Source: Carex sylvatica (Eukaryota > Streptophyta > Magnoliopsida > Poales > Cyperaceae). From it: a DNA stretch of 64,000 nt. The translations under genes were made by a program, and so were the position numbers. The stretch lies in NCBI GenBank assembly GCA_964058845.1, contig CAXKVR010000076.1, forward strand, positions 248,001-312,000. Direction: 5' to 3'. The notes under the pieces are model-generated. The model did no database searches. It saw nothing but the letters and a program-made list of their open reading frames with translations, and was not told where the DNA came from. Positions within the stretch are counted from its first letter, which is position 1; the number at the start of each line of letters is the position of its first letter. This document shows positions 49,427 to 61,199 of the stretch, piece by piece.

Positions 49427-51010
49427 TAGCAGTGCAAACGGAACATATATTATTTGTTCGTATCTGAATATGCATTCGAAATTTTGCAGATTCAGATATT
49501 TATATACGGATAGAAATATAACTATTATTGATATGAAATATGAATATGGTTTTAGTTTCGTTTTACTTTCTAAAACGAATACCAATACAAATATATAAGG
49601 ACAATTATTTGTATCTTTTTTTTTTATAATATCCCTTTATGTAAATATAAATACAAATATGAATAATTATCTGTAAATGTATTTTATAATTTTTTTGGAT
49701 ATTTGATTGTTTTAGAATCATATATGTTTAAAGAAAATTTTTGTTGTTGTTGGTATTTATTGATTAAAAATATTGTTATGTTATTGATTATTTTTTTAAC
49801 AAGATATATATTTTGTAATGACATAACTTATTTAACAGAGAAAAATTATTTTGTTCACTATATTGAGCGAAAATTCAAATTATATATGTATTTTAAGTTA
49901 TTTTTATTTTATAATGTGAAAAATAATTTATTAAATAATATGTTGATTTTATTACAATATTTAAATTAGTGATCCAAATTATATACGTATTCATATTCGT
50001 ATATGTTTAATATCCAATTTACATTTATATTCATTTAATATCGGAGATGTGTCCATATTCGTTTAATATCAATTTGTATACGTATCAGTTGAATATTTGA
50101 TTTGTATTCGTATCCGTTTAATATTTAATTCGTATCCGCATCCGAAAAATAATAATGGTTCAAATATAATTTTACCACTATTTGATTCATACTCTATCCG
50201 TTTGCATCTAGGAGTGGCAACGAGCTGTTAAAGAGTGAGCTAGGTTACACTCGTATTCGGCTTGTTGGTGTATCAAGCTGAGCGAGCGAGTTTGGATTTT
50301 AGGTCCCGAGCTAAAACTATTGCTCAAAACCAACTCGTGGCTTGTCTGAGCTAGTCGAGCTAGCTTGTTACTAGCTTGACAGATTTATAAATTTGTATAT
50401 TTTCTTTACTGCTATATCTTAAATTTTCATAACACATCTTATCAATTATGACTAAAACAAAATAATATTTATATAACTAATTACTGAGGAATACTCTTAA
50501 TTCAATTGTAATTAAGCAAATCAACTACTATAAATTAAGTTTACAGCTAAATTCATACATACAAATATATCAAAATCCTAAATTCATACAAACATATTCA
50601 CACAATAAATGTATGCATACCAAATCAAATAAATTCATACAGATTAACTTAATTGCTTATAATTAATTCACACATATTTCATACAAAATTACCAATCAAC
50701 TTAAACACAGTCCAAAGTGCAATTGCCATAACACTGGCTATAACATCCATAAACCATAATATCCCCAATCTAAAGTTAACGGATCCGATTAAACTATTAA
50801 CTATATATATTAAAAAGCTCGTTAACGACCGAGCTGGCTCGTGCCGAGCCAGGCTAAAATCAAACTCATTAATTTTGGCTCGAGTATATAGCGAGTGAGC
50901 TAATTTTAATTCAATCCACTAACGAACGAGCTGTTACCGATCAAGTCACGGGCGAATACCAAGCGGGCCATGAACCACGAGCTTTTTTGCCAGTCTTATT
51001 TGCACCCCTA
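49427..51010. mobile_element. hAT-like element split by a younger hAT MITE
   Basis: Left end TAGCAGTGCAAACGGA and right end TCCGTTTGCACCCCTA are inverted repeats. The right one is interrupted at 50209-50998 by another element that duplicated TTTGCATC/TTTGCACC. Without that insertion this element is about 786 bp. Flanking octamers GGTTCACC (49419-49426) and GGTCCACA (51011-51018) match at six of eight. The right part contains many TATCCGTTTAATAT-like subrepeats. Non-coding. Confidence 0.65.
50209..50998. mobile_element. hAT-type MITE (TAGGGCTG family), nested copy
   Basis: A 790-bp element, ends TAGGAGTGGCAACGAGC and, from the right, TAAGACTGGCAAAAAAGCTC. Octamers TTTGCATC (50201-50208) and TTTGCACC (50999-51006) are its target duplication with one mismatch. 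The subterminal zones are rich in GAGCTAG/GCTCG motifs and the middle is AT-rich, as in the related element at 23989. Confidence 0.75.
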
Positions 51011-51068
51011 GGTCCACATGCATTGTGTTATTGTGTATCTATGAAGTCTAAATCAGTTGGCCGAGAAC

Positions 51069-52294
51069 CAAAATTTTTAAATATACCATTTTTAAAAAAA
51101 ATAATAAATCAAAACACTATTTTTTTATGGTAATTTTAAAAATGTCATCGCCTCATCTCTAGAAGTGGCCACCATTCCAGTGACCGCATCTAGGCAAAGC
51201 GGGAATGGGCTGCTTTTACAGGATGCGGCCATAGACGCTTCTAGGAGATGCGGCCACAATTCGATTTCTACATAACCTATTTTTCTGTAGAGAGAGATTT
51301 ATTTCACGTCATTTTCACCGAGCCTTCTCCTCAGCTGAATTGTAATTTTTTTCTTTTCCCTCTTTTCAATTTTTTTTTCCAGTATTTGTAATTAATTTAG
51401 TTAATTTATAATTTTAGGTTTTCTTATATACTCAGACTAAAATGGCTGTTATGGTATCTGTTTACACTGGTGGTGAGGTTTTAACAAGCCTTAATGTGAT
51501 TTACTACAGTATCGGGCTTTAATGAGGTTCTAGCTAATTTGTTGGTTCTGAAATCGATTATTTCTCAGAACCTGGGATTGAATCAGGATCGATATGACCT
51601 TGTTAACTCATATCGATGGGTGAATGGCATGTGTATGACAATCAGTCTGATTGGCCAAAAAATGAAGGCCCAACTCTTGTTCCAAATGACAAAAATATTA
51701 TTTTGGATCGAAGGCGAGTCAATAGGATTCCGATGTAGCTTGATTTATTGCTAATAGAAGGAGATGACATCAGGCTGGCCGAGATACATAGGAACAACAA
51801 AATAGAGCTGCTCGAGATGCACGAGGTAGTTAACTCATATTTGTTGTAATATTTTGAACAATTATTATTTAGGGGTACTTTTGTTGTATTGAATATTTAT
51901 TTTATGTTTGTTAGGCGTATCTTAATTTAATATTTCTATATCAAAACAAAATCAAACTACTTCTTCGTACATATCCAGTTAACGACATTGCCAACATAAT
52001 ATTTTTTTCTGACAAACGTAAAATATTTTTCAAATTAAATACCATACACAACTATAACTAACTATTTAAAAAAAAAAATACAAAACAATAAAATCTGCTA
52101 ATTCTAAAAAATAATAATAATAAATAAATAGGGCCGAATCCCCTAGAAGCGTCCATGAATGCATCTTCTAGAAGCGGCTCAGAATAGGTGTCCGCTTTGT
52201 CTAAATGCGGCCATAACATTTTTAAAATTATCAGAAAAAAAATGATGTATTGATTTATTATTTTTTAAAAAATAGAATATTTAAAAATTTCGGG
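51069..52294. mobile_element. Degenerate MULE with transposase N-terminal remnant
   Basis: A 1,226-bp element with inverted arms of about 180 bp (51069-51260 and 52115-52294) sharing AAATTTTTAAATAT, AATAATAAATCAA and GCGGCC/TTCTAG motifs. Flanking GCCGAGAAC (51060-51068) and GCCAAGAAC (52295-52303) form a 9-bp duplication with one mismatch. It keeps a short 5' piece of a transposase-like gene (see 51442-51750) and nothing of the catalytic core, so it is non-autonomous. Confidence 0.7.
51442..51750 (+). pseudogene. Broken MULE transposase N-terminus
   Basis: From the ATG at 51442 the reading MAVMVSVYTGGEVLTSLNVI resembles the N-terminal domain that opens many MULE transposases. That frame stops near 51522. 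A second frame then continues with ISQNLGLNQDRYDLVNSYRW (51554-51613), again typical of that domain, so at least one frameshift separates the halves. The following sequence decays and no zinc finger, DDE or SWIM region follows. Confidence 0.55.
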
Positions 52295-52303
52295 GCCAAG
52301 AAC

Positions 52304-52650
52304 GCGGCGCATGCCGCACAACTATTTCCAAGGTGCAATGGAGAGATTGCTTAGCAAAGAAGAAGAATAGCGGTGCAGCAAATGTGCTGTGTAACTGCAG
52401 AGGATAAATATGGATCCGCACTTTTCGACTGCTATTAGTGAAAAATCATATGGAAGAGAAAAGCAAACAAAAAGAGACCCCTACCTTTCGTACATAACAA
52501 ACCAGCAATAGAACTTTCATAAAAGATAAATTTTAGTGACCTCTAAAGAAAATCACATGGCCATTATATAAAGCACTAAGTATGTAAATAATTAAAATAA
52601 AAAAATGTTCCTGAGTATTGTCCCGTCAATTAACCCCACAATTACAGTGT
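52304..52650. other. AT-rich intergenic DNA
   Basis: No gene or clear repeat seen between the degenerate MULE and the next hAT-type MITE. Confidence 0.35.
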
Positions 52651-52935
52651 CAATTATGACTGGCAACAATTAAGCTGAGTTAAGCCGAGATAGGGCTCAT
52701 GGTTCGCTTGTTTACAAATCAAGCTAAAAACGAATGAGCCGTGTGTTTAATTTGTTGCCATCGGGATGGCAACGAGCTAAGACAAAGCTTGTGATTCGCT
52801 CATTACTAAAATGAACGTATGAGCCATAAATAAGCTAATATTAGAGTACGAACTAAACAAATTAACTTGTAACTCGCTCATTTTCAAATTGAACTTTAGC
52901 AAACTCCGAACTACGAGTTTTTTTGCTCGTCCTAT
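52651..52935. mobile_element. hAT-type MITE (TAGGGCTG family), third copy
   Basis: Begins TATGACTGGCAACAATTAAG and ends CGAACTACGAGTTTTTTTGC then TCGTCCTA, closely matching the right end of the element at 23989. The subterminal motifs (GAGCTAAG, GCTCATT, TGAGCC) are again in both orientations. No target duplication could be identified, and an internal second copy of the left end (ATGGCAACGAGC at about 52766) suggests rearrangement. Confidence 0.6.
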
Positions 52936-53369
52936 TTCACATGCCTTTTGCACTCTCATTTTGGACTTGGAGAATGTTAGTATATTGGGCTTATTAGTTG
53001 TTGGGCCTTACTCGTTTTTAAATAGGCCCAATAGAAGAACTAGGCTTAAAAAGGCTGAATTGCTGTAACAGCTAGCCATGCATGAAAAAATCATAGTTTG
53101 TAGGGCCCTTTATGAAGGAAATTGCCGATCGATCAGATTCAAAGCACCCACAAAGCTCACAAATTAGTTCCCCTGTAATTTTTTAGTTACTTAATTATTC
53201 ACTGACTCATTTGAAATGAAAAACGAACAAAAATATAAGTGGTAGTTAGTATAAATGATCTATATCATATAATCATTTCAAAATGAGTGGAAAATTAATA
53301 TAAGTAAAGGCTAAAGAAGCGGCACAATTGCTCAAATAAATTGAAAAACCTCTCTTTTAATCCCTTTAA
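52936..53369. other. 3' flank of the DUF241 gene
   Basis: No gene seen. The part nearest 53370 should hold the 3' untranslated region of the minus-strand DUF241 gene. Confidence 0.35.
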
Positions 53370-54287
53370 TCAACATCTAGATGATAAGACATTGAGCAGG
53401 AATACTCTAGCTCTGACTAGACCTCTGTAAAGCTCCTCAGTTCTACTCTCCATTTCCTTCATGCATTCCTCCAACCGGTCAAACTGGTTGAGTGCCGCCT
53501 GTCTTGCCTTCCTTTCTTCCTCCTCTGCCGCTTGTTTTTTCACCCTTGACCTCCATTGCATCACACCAGCCACCCATGTTGTCTTTGCAGTACCCCGGCT
53601 TACTTTTGTGGGGCCCACTGCTATGGGTGTAGGCAAAATTGTTGATTGATCAGACAGTGCAGCGAGCCCAACAAAAACCACGGTTGATGCAGCAGCCAAT
53701 GAGGCCATGGCACTGCACAAGGATAGCGGCAATGTGGAAACACCTGCTGTGTCCTCCGATGCGGTTGCGGTGCCAGGAGGCGGTGGTTTCGTCTGTGCTG
53801 CTTTCTGTGTAGTTGAGGTGAGTTGCTCTAGTTCGCGTGTGGCCAAACGCTGCGCACGCATGGCTGAGGCAATGCGCGACTGATTTTGCCTACGAAATGA
53901 TGCCCTTGTCTCTGCCTGGAGCTGCCCGAGATTCAACAGGACCAAACGAAACGTGTTGTACGAGTCAACCAACCGCAGTATATCTTCTGAGACATCGCTC
54001 GTGACCAACGAATCGCGGAGTTGGTCTACTGCCAGAGGGTGCTGCATCAGTTCAAACAGCGATGTGAGAACGACAGATATACGACTGGCACCCTCAGACA
54101 GCCACTTGGTAGAAGGAGATTTGGTGCAGGAGGAAGACCACGATATAAGGGATGCCACGTCATCGTTCAGGCGGGATACAATGGGATGGAACCGCACCGG
54201 GAGACTCGCAGAGCGGATCTTATATGCCGTCCGCTTCGCAACAGCAGCTAGGGATGAGAGTGAGACAGTTCGCCGGAAACTGGTCAT
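53370..54287 (-). CDS. DUF241 family protein
   Basis: A single open frame of 305 residues, the usual one-exon form of this plant-specific family. It opens MTSFRRTVSLSSLAAVAKRT; the family motif SASLPVRFHPIVSRLNDDVA follows at about residues 27-46 (consensus RSxSLPSRxHPL). Then come the conserved QHPLAVDQLRDSLV and LRLVDSYNTFRLVLL blocks, and a C-terminal coiled coil (LNQFDRLEECMKEMESRTEE). There is an Ala/Thr-rich linker at about 160-190. Molecular function is not established. The first Met is chosen because the next in-frame Met lies beyond the family motif. A TATA-like ATTATATATAG lies at 54303-54313, too close to the ATG to serve a normal leader. Confidence 0.85.
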   Translation of the reverse strand: MTSFRRTVSLSSLAAVAKRTAYKIRSASLPVRFHPIVSRLNDDVASLISWSSSCTKSPSTKWLSEGASRISVVLTSLFELMQHPLAVDQLRDSLVTSDVSEDILRLVDSYNTFRLVLLNLGQLQAETRASFRRQNQSRIASAMRAQRLATRELEQLTSTTQKAAQTKPPPPGTATASEDTAGVSTLPLSLCSAMASLAAASTVVFVGLAALSDQSTILPTPIAVGPTKVSRGTAKTTWVAGVMQWRSRVKKQAAEEEERKARQAALNQFDRLEECMKEMESRTEELYRGLVRARVFLLNVLSSRC

Positions 54288-54667
54288 CTTGCCTCACCTC
54301 CTCTATATATAATTTTCTCTGTCGGTGCAACAAATTTTGGTTCAAATTGGGAATTTCGGTAGAGAGCTTTTAAAGTCATGAGGGGTGTTGCGTTGTAGAT
54401 GTTGAGAGCCAATGGTTGCCATTTTGCCTACAGTCTGGTCTTTATTTTGTTTTAGAAACCCAACCTCAATATTGTGAGCACTTTTGTTTTTGCTCCGGCA
54501 GTGTTGATTTAATTTAGTAATGAGGATTATTACAGTAGTATCTGTATGAATTTGTACTATTTGCCCCTGAAGAGAGTAGCAATTATTTAGGTATATTTAA
54601 ATTCATTTACTATTTCTACCATAGAAATCTAATTTAAAAATTTTCAAATTATATACGGCTATTATTC
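54288..54667. other. Promoter side of the DUF241 gene
   Basis: Non-coding. Besides the close TATA-like motif at 54303-54313, no clear regulatory element can be defended. Confidence 0.3.
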
Positions 54668-56556
54668 TTTTTTTTTTTATTCTTTTTTATTTTTAAAAGG
54701 TGGTGATCCACCGATTTCATTAGAAATCAAAAAAACTATTTTGGCTTCAATCTCCAATCAATTGGAGATAAAAACGCATACAATATGTACCAAAAAAACT
54801 ACAAATAATGCCTAGCCAAATAATCACAGCGACTAGGAAAGAGATAACAAAAACATGCTAAAGTAAGTATCTAATATCAAGAGACAAAAAAAAATCCTAT
54901 CTAATCATTTAGGAACTCTAACCCAAGCATATGGGTTAAATCTTCCTGTGCCATTAGAGGGTGCTCTACCTCTAGCACTGAATCCCCCGCTTGAACCGTT
55001 CCCTGTGGGCCTAATATAATCAAATCATGAGAAGGCAAGTCATTAGTGTCTAAAGGCAAAATTAAAGACAAGTTAAGCAATGAACCATTATTTAAAGTCT
55101 TACATTAAAATGTGGCTAAAACAATAATTTTGAAGCCAATGGCCTTTAAAGTAGGCATGTGAGATTGTTGAAAACAAAACTTATTTCTTTCAAGCCATAA
55201 ACATCAAAGTACAGCTCATCAAACAATCTCTATTAAAGGTTTATCCTTAAGGGGAATAAAGGCATTAATTAACCATATATCATCCATAGTTGAGCCCTCA
55301 AACATAAAGTTATTATGCTGAGCAATCCAATTTCATATTTGAAAAGAGAAGGAGCAATGCATAAATAAATGATCAGTAGATTCAAAAGAACCACAAAAAA
55401 GACATGATGTATTACCTAACAAATCTCGATGAGTAAGATTTTCTTTGGTTAGCAATTTATTTATTTTGAGAAGATAGAGGAAAATTTTAATCTTTAGAGA
55501 AATTTTTGATGACCAAATAGATGTAAATTCAAAATTAGGAATACCCCAATATTCAAGCCATATATAATAAGAATGAACTCTGAACTTACCTATAGAAGAC
55601 CACCTCCATAATAAAGTGTCATTTAAAAGGGAGTTAAGTTTACAATTATTTAAATGAGAAAACAGATTATGTCACTCATAAAAAGTGACACCTGTAAGTT
55701 GTCGTGTGAAAGATATGTCTAAAAAATCATGTTCTAAAGCCTCACTAACCAACAAATCAGAATTTTGAGCTATAAGAAAAAGAGTTGGATATAAACATGC
55801 TAAAGTATGCTCGGAACACCATTTATCATTCCAAAATAAAATGGTAAGATCATTACTCAAAGATCTGGCTATCCCAGTATTGACTACATGGGCCTCTTTT
55901 AAGATACATCTCCAGAAAGGAGAGCAATTATACAAAAAACCTGTGGGGCCATACTTAGCCAAAACTATTGATTTTCATTTACAACAAATATTAGGATCTT
56001 GAAATCTAACCCACCATTTAGCAAGCAAAGACTGATTAAGTCTTTTTAGATCAATTTAATCATGAAACTAAATAATATTTATTTCTTACTGAATTTCTCC
56101 CAAACCAAAGAAATCTTCGCCTTAGTTTATCAATTCTCAGCCTAATTTGTACTGGCATAAGAAAGATGGACAATCAATAAATATGTATTGCAGTCAAGAC
56201 AAAATTTAAAAGTGTTACTCGCCCCCCATAGGATAGAAGCTTCCCTTTCCAACCTTGAATACGAGATTCTATTTTATCAATTATAGCTTGCCAATCTAAT
56301 ATACTAGGTTTTTTAAAATGTAAATGCAATCCAAGATAAGTAATAGGTAATGAAGCAAGTTTCCAACTAAACAATTCTGCCAATTATAATTCTTCTTGAT
56401 CAGTTAAATTAAATGATACTATTTTTGATTTTGCATAATTAATTCTCATACCAGAAAAATTCTCAAAGGCAATCAAATGTAATTTAAGGGCCTCTACCAT
56501 TCGAGAGTCAGCTTGAAAAAATAATAAAGTATCATCTGCAAATTATAGATTCAAAA
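54668..56556 (-). mobile_element. 5'-truncated L1-type LINE
   Basis: A minus-strand non-LTR retrotransposon fragment of about 1.9 kb. Read 5' to 3' it begins almost exactly at the reverse transcriptase motif FADD (56550 downward), followed by ADSRMVEALKLHLIAFENFS and GMRINYAKSKIV. A stop then precedes AELFSWKLASLPITYLGLHL and WKGKLLSYGGRVTLLNFVLT, conserved in plant LINE reverse transcriptases. A later part near 55962-55672 (FWNDKWC) belongs to the C-terminal region. It has several stops and ends in an A-rich tail, seen as T-runs at 54668-54690. No target duplication is certain. It is inactive. Confidence 0.85.
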
Positions 56557-58325
56557 TTGGACTTTATTTGCGTGGAGTCAGGCCAGTTGTAAAGGTTTGG
56601 ATATTCACAAAAAATTATGTGAATGGTCGGAAATCTATTCAATTGGGCTTTTTTAATTTTTTTTATACATCATCTTTGATTGATAGAAAACACATTAACA
56701 ATTTTAGTTTTTAAATTTAAATAAAGTTGTAAATACCGAAATCTATCTATATATTTAATCTTGGATGGATGGGTTACTGTAGCGCTACAGTAATGCTGGA
56801 GTAACACACTATCCATTATCTCTATGTAGTTAATCTTTGATGAATGGGTTACTGTATCACTACAGTACTGCTACAGTACCACTATCTGTCCTCCGTAGGA
56901 TTTATATCTGATGGTTATATCTTTCTTCATTTTCATCGGACGGTCAGATCTCCTCGCTACTATCTTTCATGCCTCTGTTACCTCTACTATGGACCGCCGC
57001 GTGTCTTCTATTATTTTCCCATTCTGTGGACACGTGTAATTTGCTTCTCAATTTTCCACCGTTTAATCTGTTTTTCACATAACATGTCATGTGAGAAGTG
57101 GGTCCCCTTCTCCATCGTCTTCTCCATCTTTCAATGAACTGCTCACCTAAAAAATGCCCCTTTTCCCTCTTAAAAGAAATCGATTTATTCTTCTCCGTCT
57201 CTCTTTTCAGAATTGATTTATTCTTCATGTAGAGGTGGCCCGGTAACAATGATCAGACTTTCCCTTCGACTCACATGGAACCTCTTCAATAGAGAGGAGT
57301 TATACAAATAAAAATAGACGAACCAAACCAATAAATTGAATAGCATGATATAGACAATATAGATGTGCACTGTATCATAAAATAGTGCAGCATAACCATA
57401 TAAATCCATGTCAAGAAAAATCCATTGTGTTATTAGAAACATTAGATCTTCATTGGAGTTAATATTATTACTTATAAATATATTAATCTCTCCTAATAAG
57501 CTGCACAATGACAAAGTCCGTATCAGATGTCTGTCAATCAAAAATGTATAGCTTTGAAAAAACATCTCTTCTTTATTGCTTATCTATATGAAGCTAATAA
57601 GTGAAATGCTACTATGCTTCGAAGACAAAATATTGAGGCCTAATTGCTAGATTGGGGAAAAAAGTTTCATCTCAAAAGTTCCCTTCGGTGAGAAACTGTA
57701 TTGACATGAACCAATCAAATTGCAAATTGTGAGCTAAACAAGAACAGAAGTTCACATGTAAAATAATTCACTACAAAAGAAGAAGATAAATGACATACCT
57801 AAGACCTAATTCCTCCGGGTTGAAAATTGATAGATTGATCTTAACAATTTCTGAAAATTAAGCAAAAATGAATACAATTGTAACAAGCCGTGAGAAATTA
57901 GACACAAATTGCGACAAAGCGGAGTGCTTAGGTGGAGGAGCAAGTTACTGACAACGATCGAGATTGAGGGAGAAAGTAGCCCGGCTCAGTCGAGATGCAG
58001 CAAGAAAGACAGAGAAGGCAGAGAGGAGCGATATGAGGTGCTTGAACAAGTGCTGCTTGAAGAGAACGAGAGGATGGAGATGCGTCTGAGGAAAAGGCGC
58101 TGATCAAATTTGGAGTCAGAGAGAAGAAATGGAGACTGGAGAGGGTGATTCTTTTTTTGCATGTGAGAGACACATGATATTTTAATTTATTTAATCTCAA
58201 CCGTTGGCTAGTTTGAATGGGTGAGATTTAATAATTGTAAAAGATTCCCTTATACGGTACCTGGGAGGATATGGATTTGCGTGACATAACATCTCCTGCC
58301 TAAGGGCTTATTCTAAAAAAAAAAA
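56557..58325. other. Intergenic DNA
   Basis: No gene recognised. Two direct copies of a 50-bp motif (TGGGTTACTGTAGCGCTACA type) lie at about 56757-56806 and 56830-56880. A moderately GC-rich block at 57905-58105 has a short ORF rich in Arg and Glu with no family resemblance; it may be a captured gene fragment or leader. Confidence 0.4.
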
Positions 58326-58834
58326 TAACCTCTCCCTCTCACCCGACTTCTCTTCGCCGCCCTCTCCCTGTCGCACACAACCTTTCCCCGACCCCGTACT
58401 TTCCAGTTTCTGTCTCTCAAGATCGTGTTGAAATTCTGTAGCGCTCCTTCCGTCCTTTCCTCTTCGAGCAAGCTTGGCGAATCCCTACACGCCATTCATT
58501 CTCGCGCTGAAACTCTAACCCGTGCCATGGCTCCTTGATTTACAGGTACGCCATTCATTGCTTATTTCATTTCATTTTTTCAAATGTGTCAGATTTTGAT
58601 TTACTGCTACGCCGTTCCTTGTGCACAAGTTAATAATTTTCACTTAGACGAAGAACGGTTGAAAGTTGGATCTATAACTGGAAGTAAACATCATGATAGT
58701 TAAGGAAGAACACAATTCATAAGTTAATCTGTCAAATGAAATTTCTTTACAGATTAGATAACACAAATCCTTTGCAACTGGTCACTGGTCAGGCCATCTG
58801 GTACAAGAAATGAGGAGCAAGGGCGGTTGATCAA
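58326..58834 (+). other. Duplicated, spliced-looking leader, copy 1
   Basis: A CT-rich leader-like block (58326-58545) ends TTGATTTACAG/GTACGCC, a good donor. A pyrimidine-rich TTTCTTTACAG acceptor at 58752 is followed by 80 bases starting ATTAGATAACACAAATCC. No long ORF is present. The same order recurs at 61200-61600 and 63893-64000, where the second copy's intron has been expanded by insertions. It may be the 5' end of an untranslated transcript or a decayed gene. Confidence 0.45.
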
Positions 58835-59146
58835 GGTTTGCTATTTTTGGTTTTTATATATATTTTAAGGCTGCAGTAATTAACAATGAAATTATAATCA
58901 AAGAATGAACCAAGCAAGTGTAATCTAATCAATCCAGAGGCAACAACAGTAAGTATTAATTGTAAGATACTTGTGGTTATTGAAGCATTTATTCACTCAT
59001 GCAAACATGCCCCAGAGGCAAGGTTTTGTTATTGAAATAACAGATTACAAACTAAATTTGAATCGTAAACAATTTATTACATATCATGTGAAAGTGAGAA
59101 AATTAGCAGATTATTTCCTCATTTACAAAAGAATTATGAAGATTGA

Positions 59147-59812
59147 TTAGCTGCTATTGGAGAACTGAGCCTGGAGCCAGTCAACAGTCTTCTTATCAAG
59201 TTGAAACGCCTTGGTTAGCACATCATCAGAAATAGGTAGGTTTGACCCAAAGACAGCCTTTGCGACAGTGATCAAGCCTGGGTTTTGGCTACTCAGACCC
59301 GCAAATGCAACGGCAGGGACATGTCCAATGTTGAACTGGAAATGGATGAGTCCCTTGGGAAAAACAAAGGCATCACCCTTGTTCAACACCTTGGAAAAGA
59401 GCTTGAAGTCGGGGGATGACGTCACAAAACCGACATAGAGAGTGCCCTCCATGACGGTGAGCACTTCAGTTGCTCTGGGGTGGGTGTGTGGTGGGTTGAG
59501 GCCGCCGTTGGGTGCAAAGTCAAGACGAGCAATGGAAATTCCCAGGGTGTTGAGTCCGGCAATCTTTTGGACATTGAGTAGGGTGACGTTTGACCCGGAA
59601 TTCTTACTTGTGTCGCCGGCCTTGTCGAGTCCTGAGAAGAAGAAGTCTTCTGGTTTCACATCAGTTGGGTTCTTGCAAACTAAACCGTTCACAAATACTG
59701 GAGAGCTATTGTCAGCAACACAGAAATCTTGAAGTGGGCTGGGATCAGAAGCAAATGCTTGAGATGAGACCAAGGCAAGCAAAGTGAAGAGAAAAAATGT
59801 ACTGGAAGCCAT
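59147..59812 (-). CDS. Germin-like protein
   Basis: An intron-free frame of 221 residues, the normal germin-like length. A signal peptide (residues 1-22, [21 protein letters not shown]) directs secretion to the apoplast. The mature start [20 protein letters not shown] has the first of the two disulfide cysteines; VCKNP has the second. The cupin box 1 [11 protein letters not shown] gives the manganese ligands His, His and Glu, and box 2 supplies the last His in [13 protein letters not shown]-glycosylation is likely at NSGSNVT. Germin-like proteins form hexameric cupins in the cell wall; some have oxalate oxidase or superoxide dismutase activity, which cannot be told from sequence. The closest group I recall is subfamily 1, whose genes commonly lie in tandem clusters, in keeping with the duplicated flank at 61200. 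Confidence 0.93.
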   Translation of the reverse strand: MASSTFFLFTLLALVSSQAFASDPSPLQDFCVADNSSPVFVNGLVCKNPTDVKPEDFFFSGLDKAGDTSKNSGSNVTLLNVQKIAGLNTLGISIARLDFAPNGGLNPPHTHPRATEVLTVMEGTLYVGFVTSSPDFKLFSKVLNKGDAFVFPKGLIHFQFNIGHVPAVAFAGLSSQNPGLITVAKAVFGSNLPISDDVLTKAFQLDKKTVDWLQAQFSNSS

Positions 59813-59898
59813 TTTCGTTCAAGTATCTAAACTTGTGTTAGCTTCTGATTTATTTAGGCAAATTGGTAGTTGGTTATACAATGACCAATGCTTGTATA

Positions 59899-59911
59899 GG
59901 TATTTATAGTA
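59899..59911 (-). promoter_or_regulatory. TATA box of the germin-like gene
   Basis: On the minus strand, ACTATAAATACCT lies about 87-99 bases before the ATG, an ideal position. ATTGGTCAT, a CCAAT-like sequence in reverse, lies just downstream of it towards the gene, so that motif is less meaningful. Confidence 0.65.
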
Positions 59912-61029
59912 GTGGGTGCTTCAAGAATTCCTCACGATTTGGAAATAAAATAATTGAAGCTTTAGGCTAATTTGTCCAGGTTTGAAATGTTCTCTGTGAA
60001 TTGGTCAAGGGCTAAAATTTCATCTCACTATACTTGGGCCTATTAAATGGAGATGATGGGGTCAATTAAAGATGTAGACAACTTCAATCTGAGGTATATT
60101 AAACAAAGTGTTTTCAAATAGATGGTCCCGCTCTTACGAATGAAGCAATCACCTATTTTAGTTTTGTTGGGAAAAGTTGGAGTACGTAGAATGTTGTAGC
60201 CAGGATTTTTGTCAAAAATCTTCATGCTACAATTAAGAAAAAGAGTATATATGGTTGCAAAAAAAAAATTGGCAAATTAAAATTGTTAAATTAGAGTTGC
60301 CAATTAATTTGACATTTTTATTAACTTCTTGCAGTTAGCACGCAGTATCAATCACAAGTTGCAATTTTAAAATTGACTTCTCTTCGATCTCCTTCGTGTT
60401 TTGACTCACTATAAGAAGAGAGATGTATTTTCAGTCGTTATGTTTATTTTAACCTAAGTATATTTTTAATTTTATAGTTATTTAAAAAATAGTTTTATGA
60501 CTAATTTTTTAATCAATTTTGTATTACTTATTGCTTTATGAGACTTTAGATAATATTGATAATTATTAGAAATATAAAATATATATATTTTTTTAAAAAC
60601 ATTATGTATGATAGCTTTCGTTATAGCTATGTTTCTTGCAATAGCTTTTTTTTAGTCTTTCCGCTATAACAGGATAAAACCTTGAACATTATAGATTGCT
60701 TGTTTATTAGTTTTTAATACAATTTTAATGTCACTCGGTATTTTATATCATGTTAAAGATGAATTGTTCAAATTTTAAATAATTCAACTAATGATAAAAC
60801 TTGTATCAAATTTCCTTACCTTTTATACATCCAGTATCTATCTATGTAATATGTGTGCGTGTAAATATAGAGTCCGTAACTCTGTTTACTATCATATTAT
60901 TTGAATTTCAGCCTAAATTATTTGATTCTGCCAACCGTTGGATCCGTGCGGATCAGAGCTGGATCGGTAAAAAAACAATAGCACCCCAATCGCTCTCAGT
61001 CCGACGAGAGAGAATTCATATCACATGAG
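59912..61029. other. Upstream flank of the germin-like gene
   Basis: AT-rich DNA with no gene. It should hold regulatory sequence for the minus-strand germin-like gene at its left edge. No defined repeat was recognised. Confidence 0.35.
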
Positions 61030-61145
61030 CTAATCTGAAACGAGAATTTGAATCCAGTCCATTTGATTTTAATGACACAATCTTAAAGAGACCGCCGTAA
61101 ATTATAAACTTGGACTGGATTGAATCGGATTCTCATCGGACGGTC
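61030..61145. mobile_element. Short foldback MITE
   Basis: Arms GAGAATTTGAATCCAGTCCA (61041-61060) and its imperfect complement TGGACTGGATTGAATCGGAT (61111-61130) face each other across a 50-bp loop. Further out, GAATTCATATC at 61012 and GCAGAGGATCCGAAC at about 61177 resemble the ends of the GAATTCGTATC family, so a larger related element is possible. No target duplication found. Confidence 0.4.
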
Positions 61146-61199
61146 CAAATTCAAACTCAAACAATAAGCGTTAATGCAGAGGATCCGAACTCCACACTT

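Noticed and set aside
57218..57565. 115-codon minus-strand hydrophobic ORF
   Set aside because: AT-rich composition alone explains the hydrophobicity; no motif or splice context.
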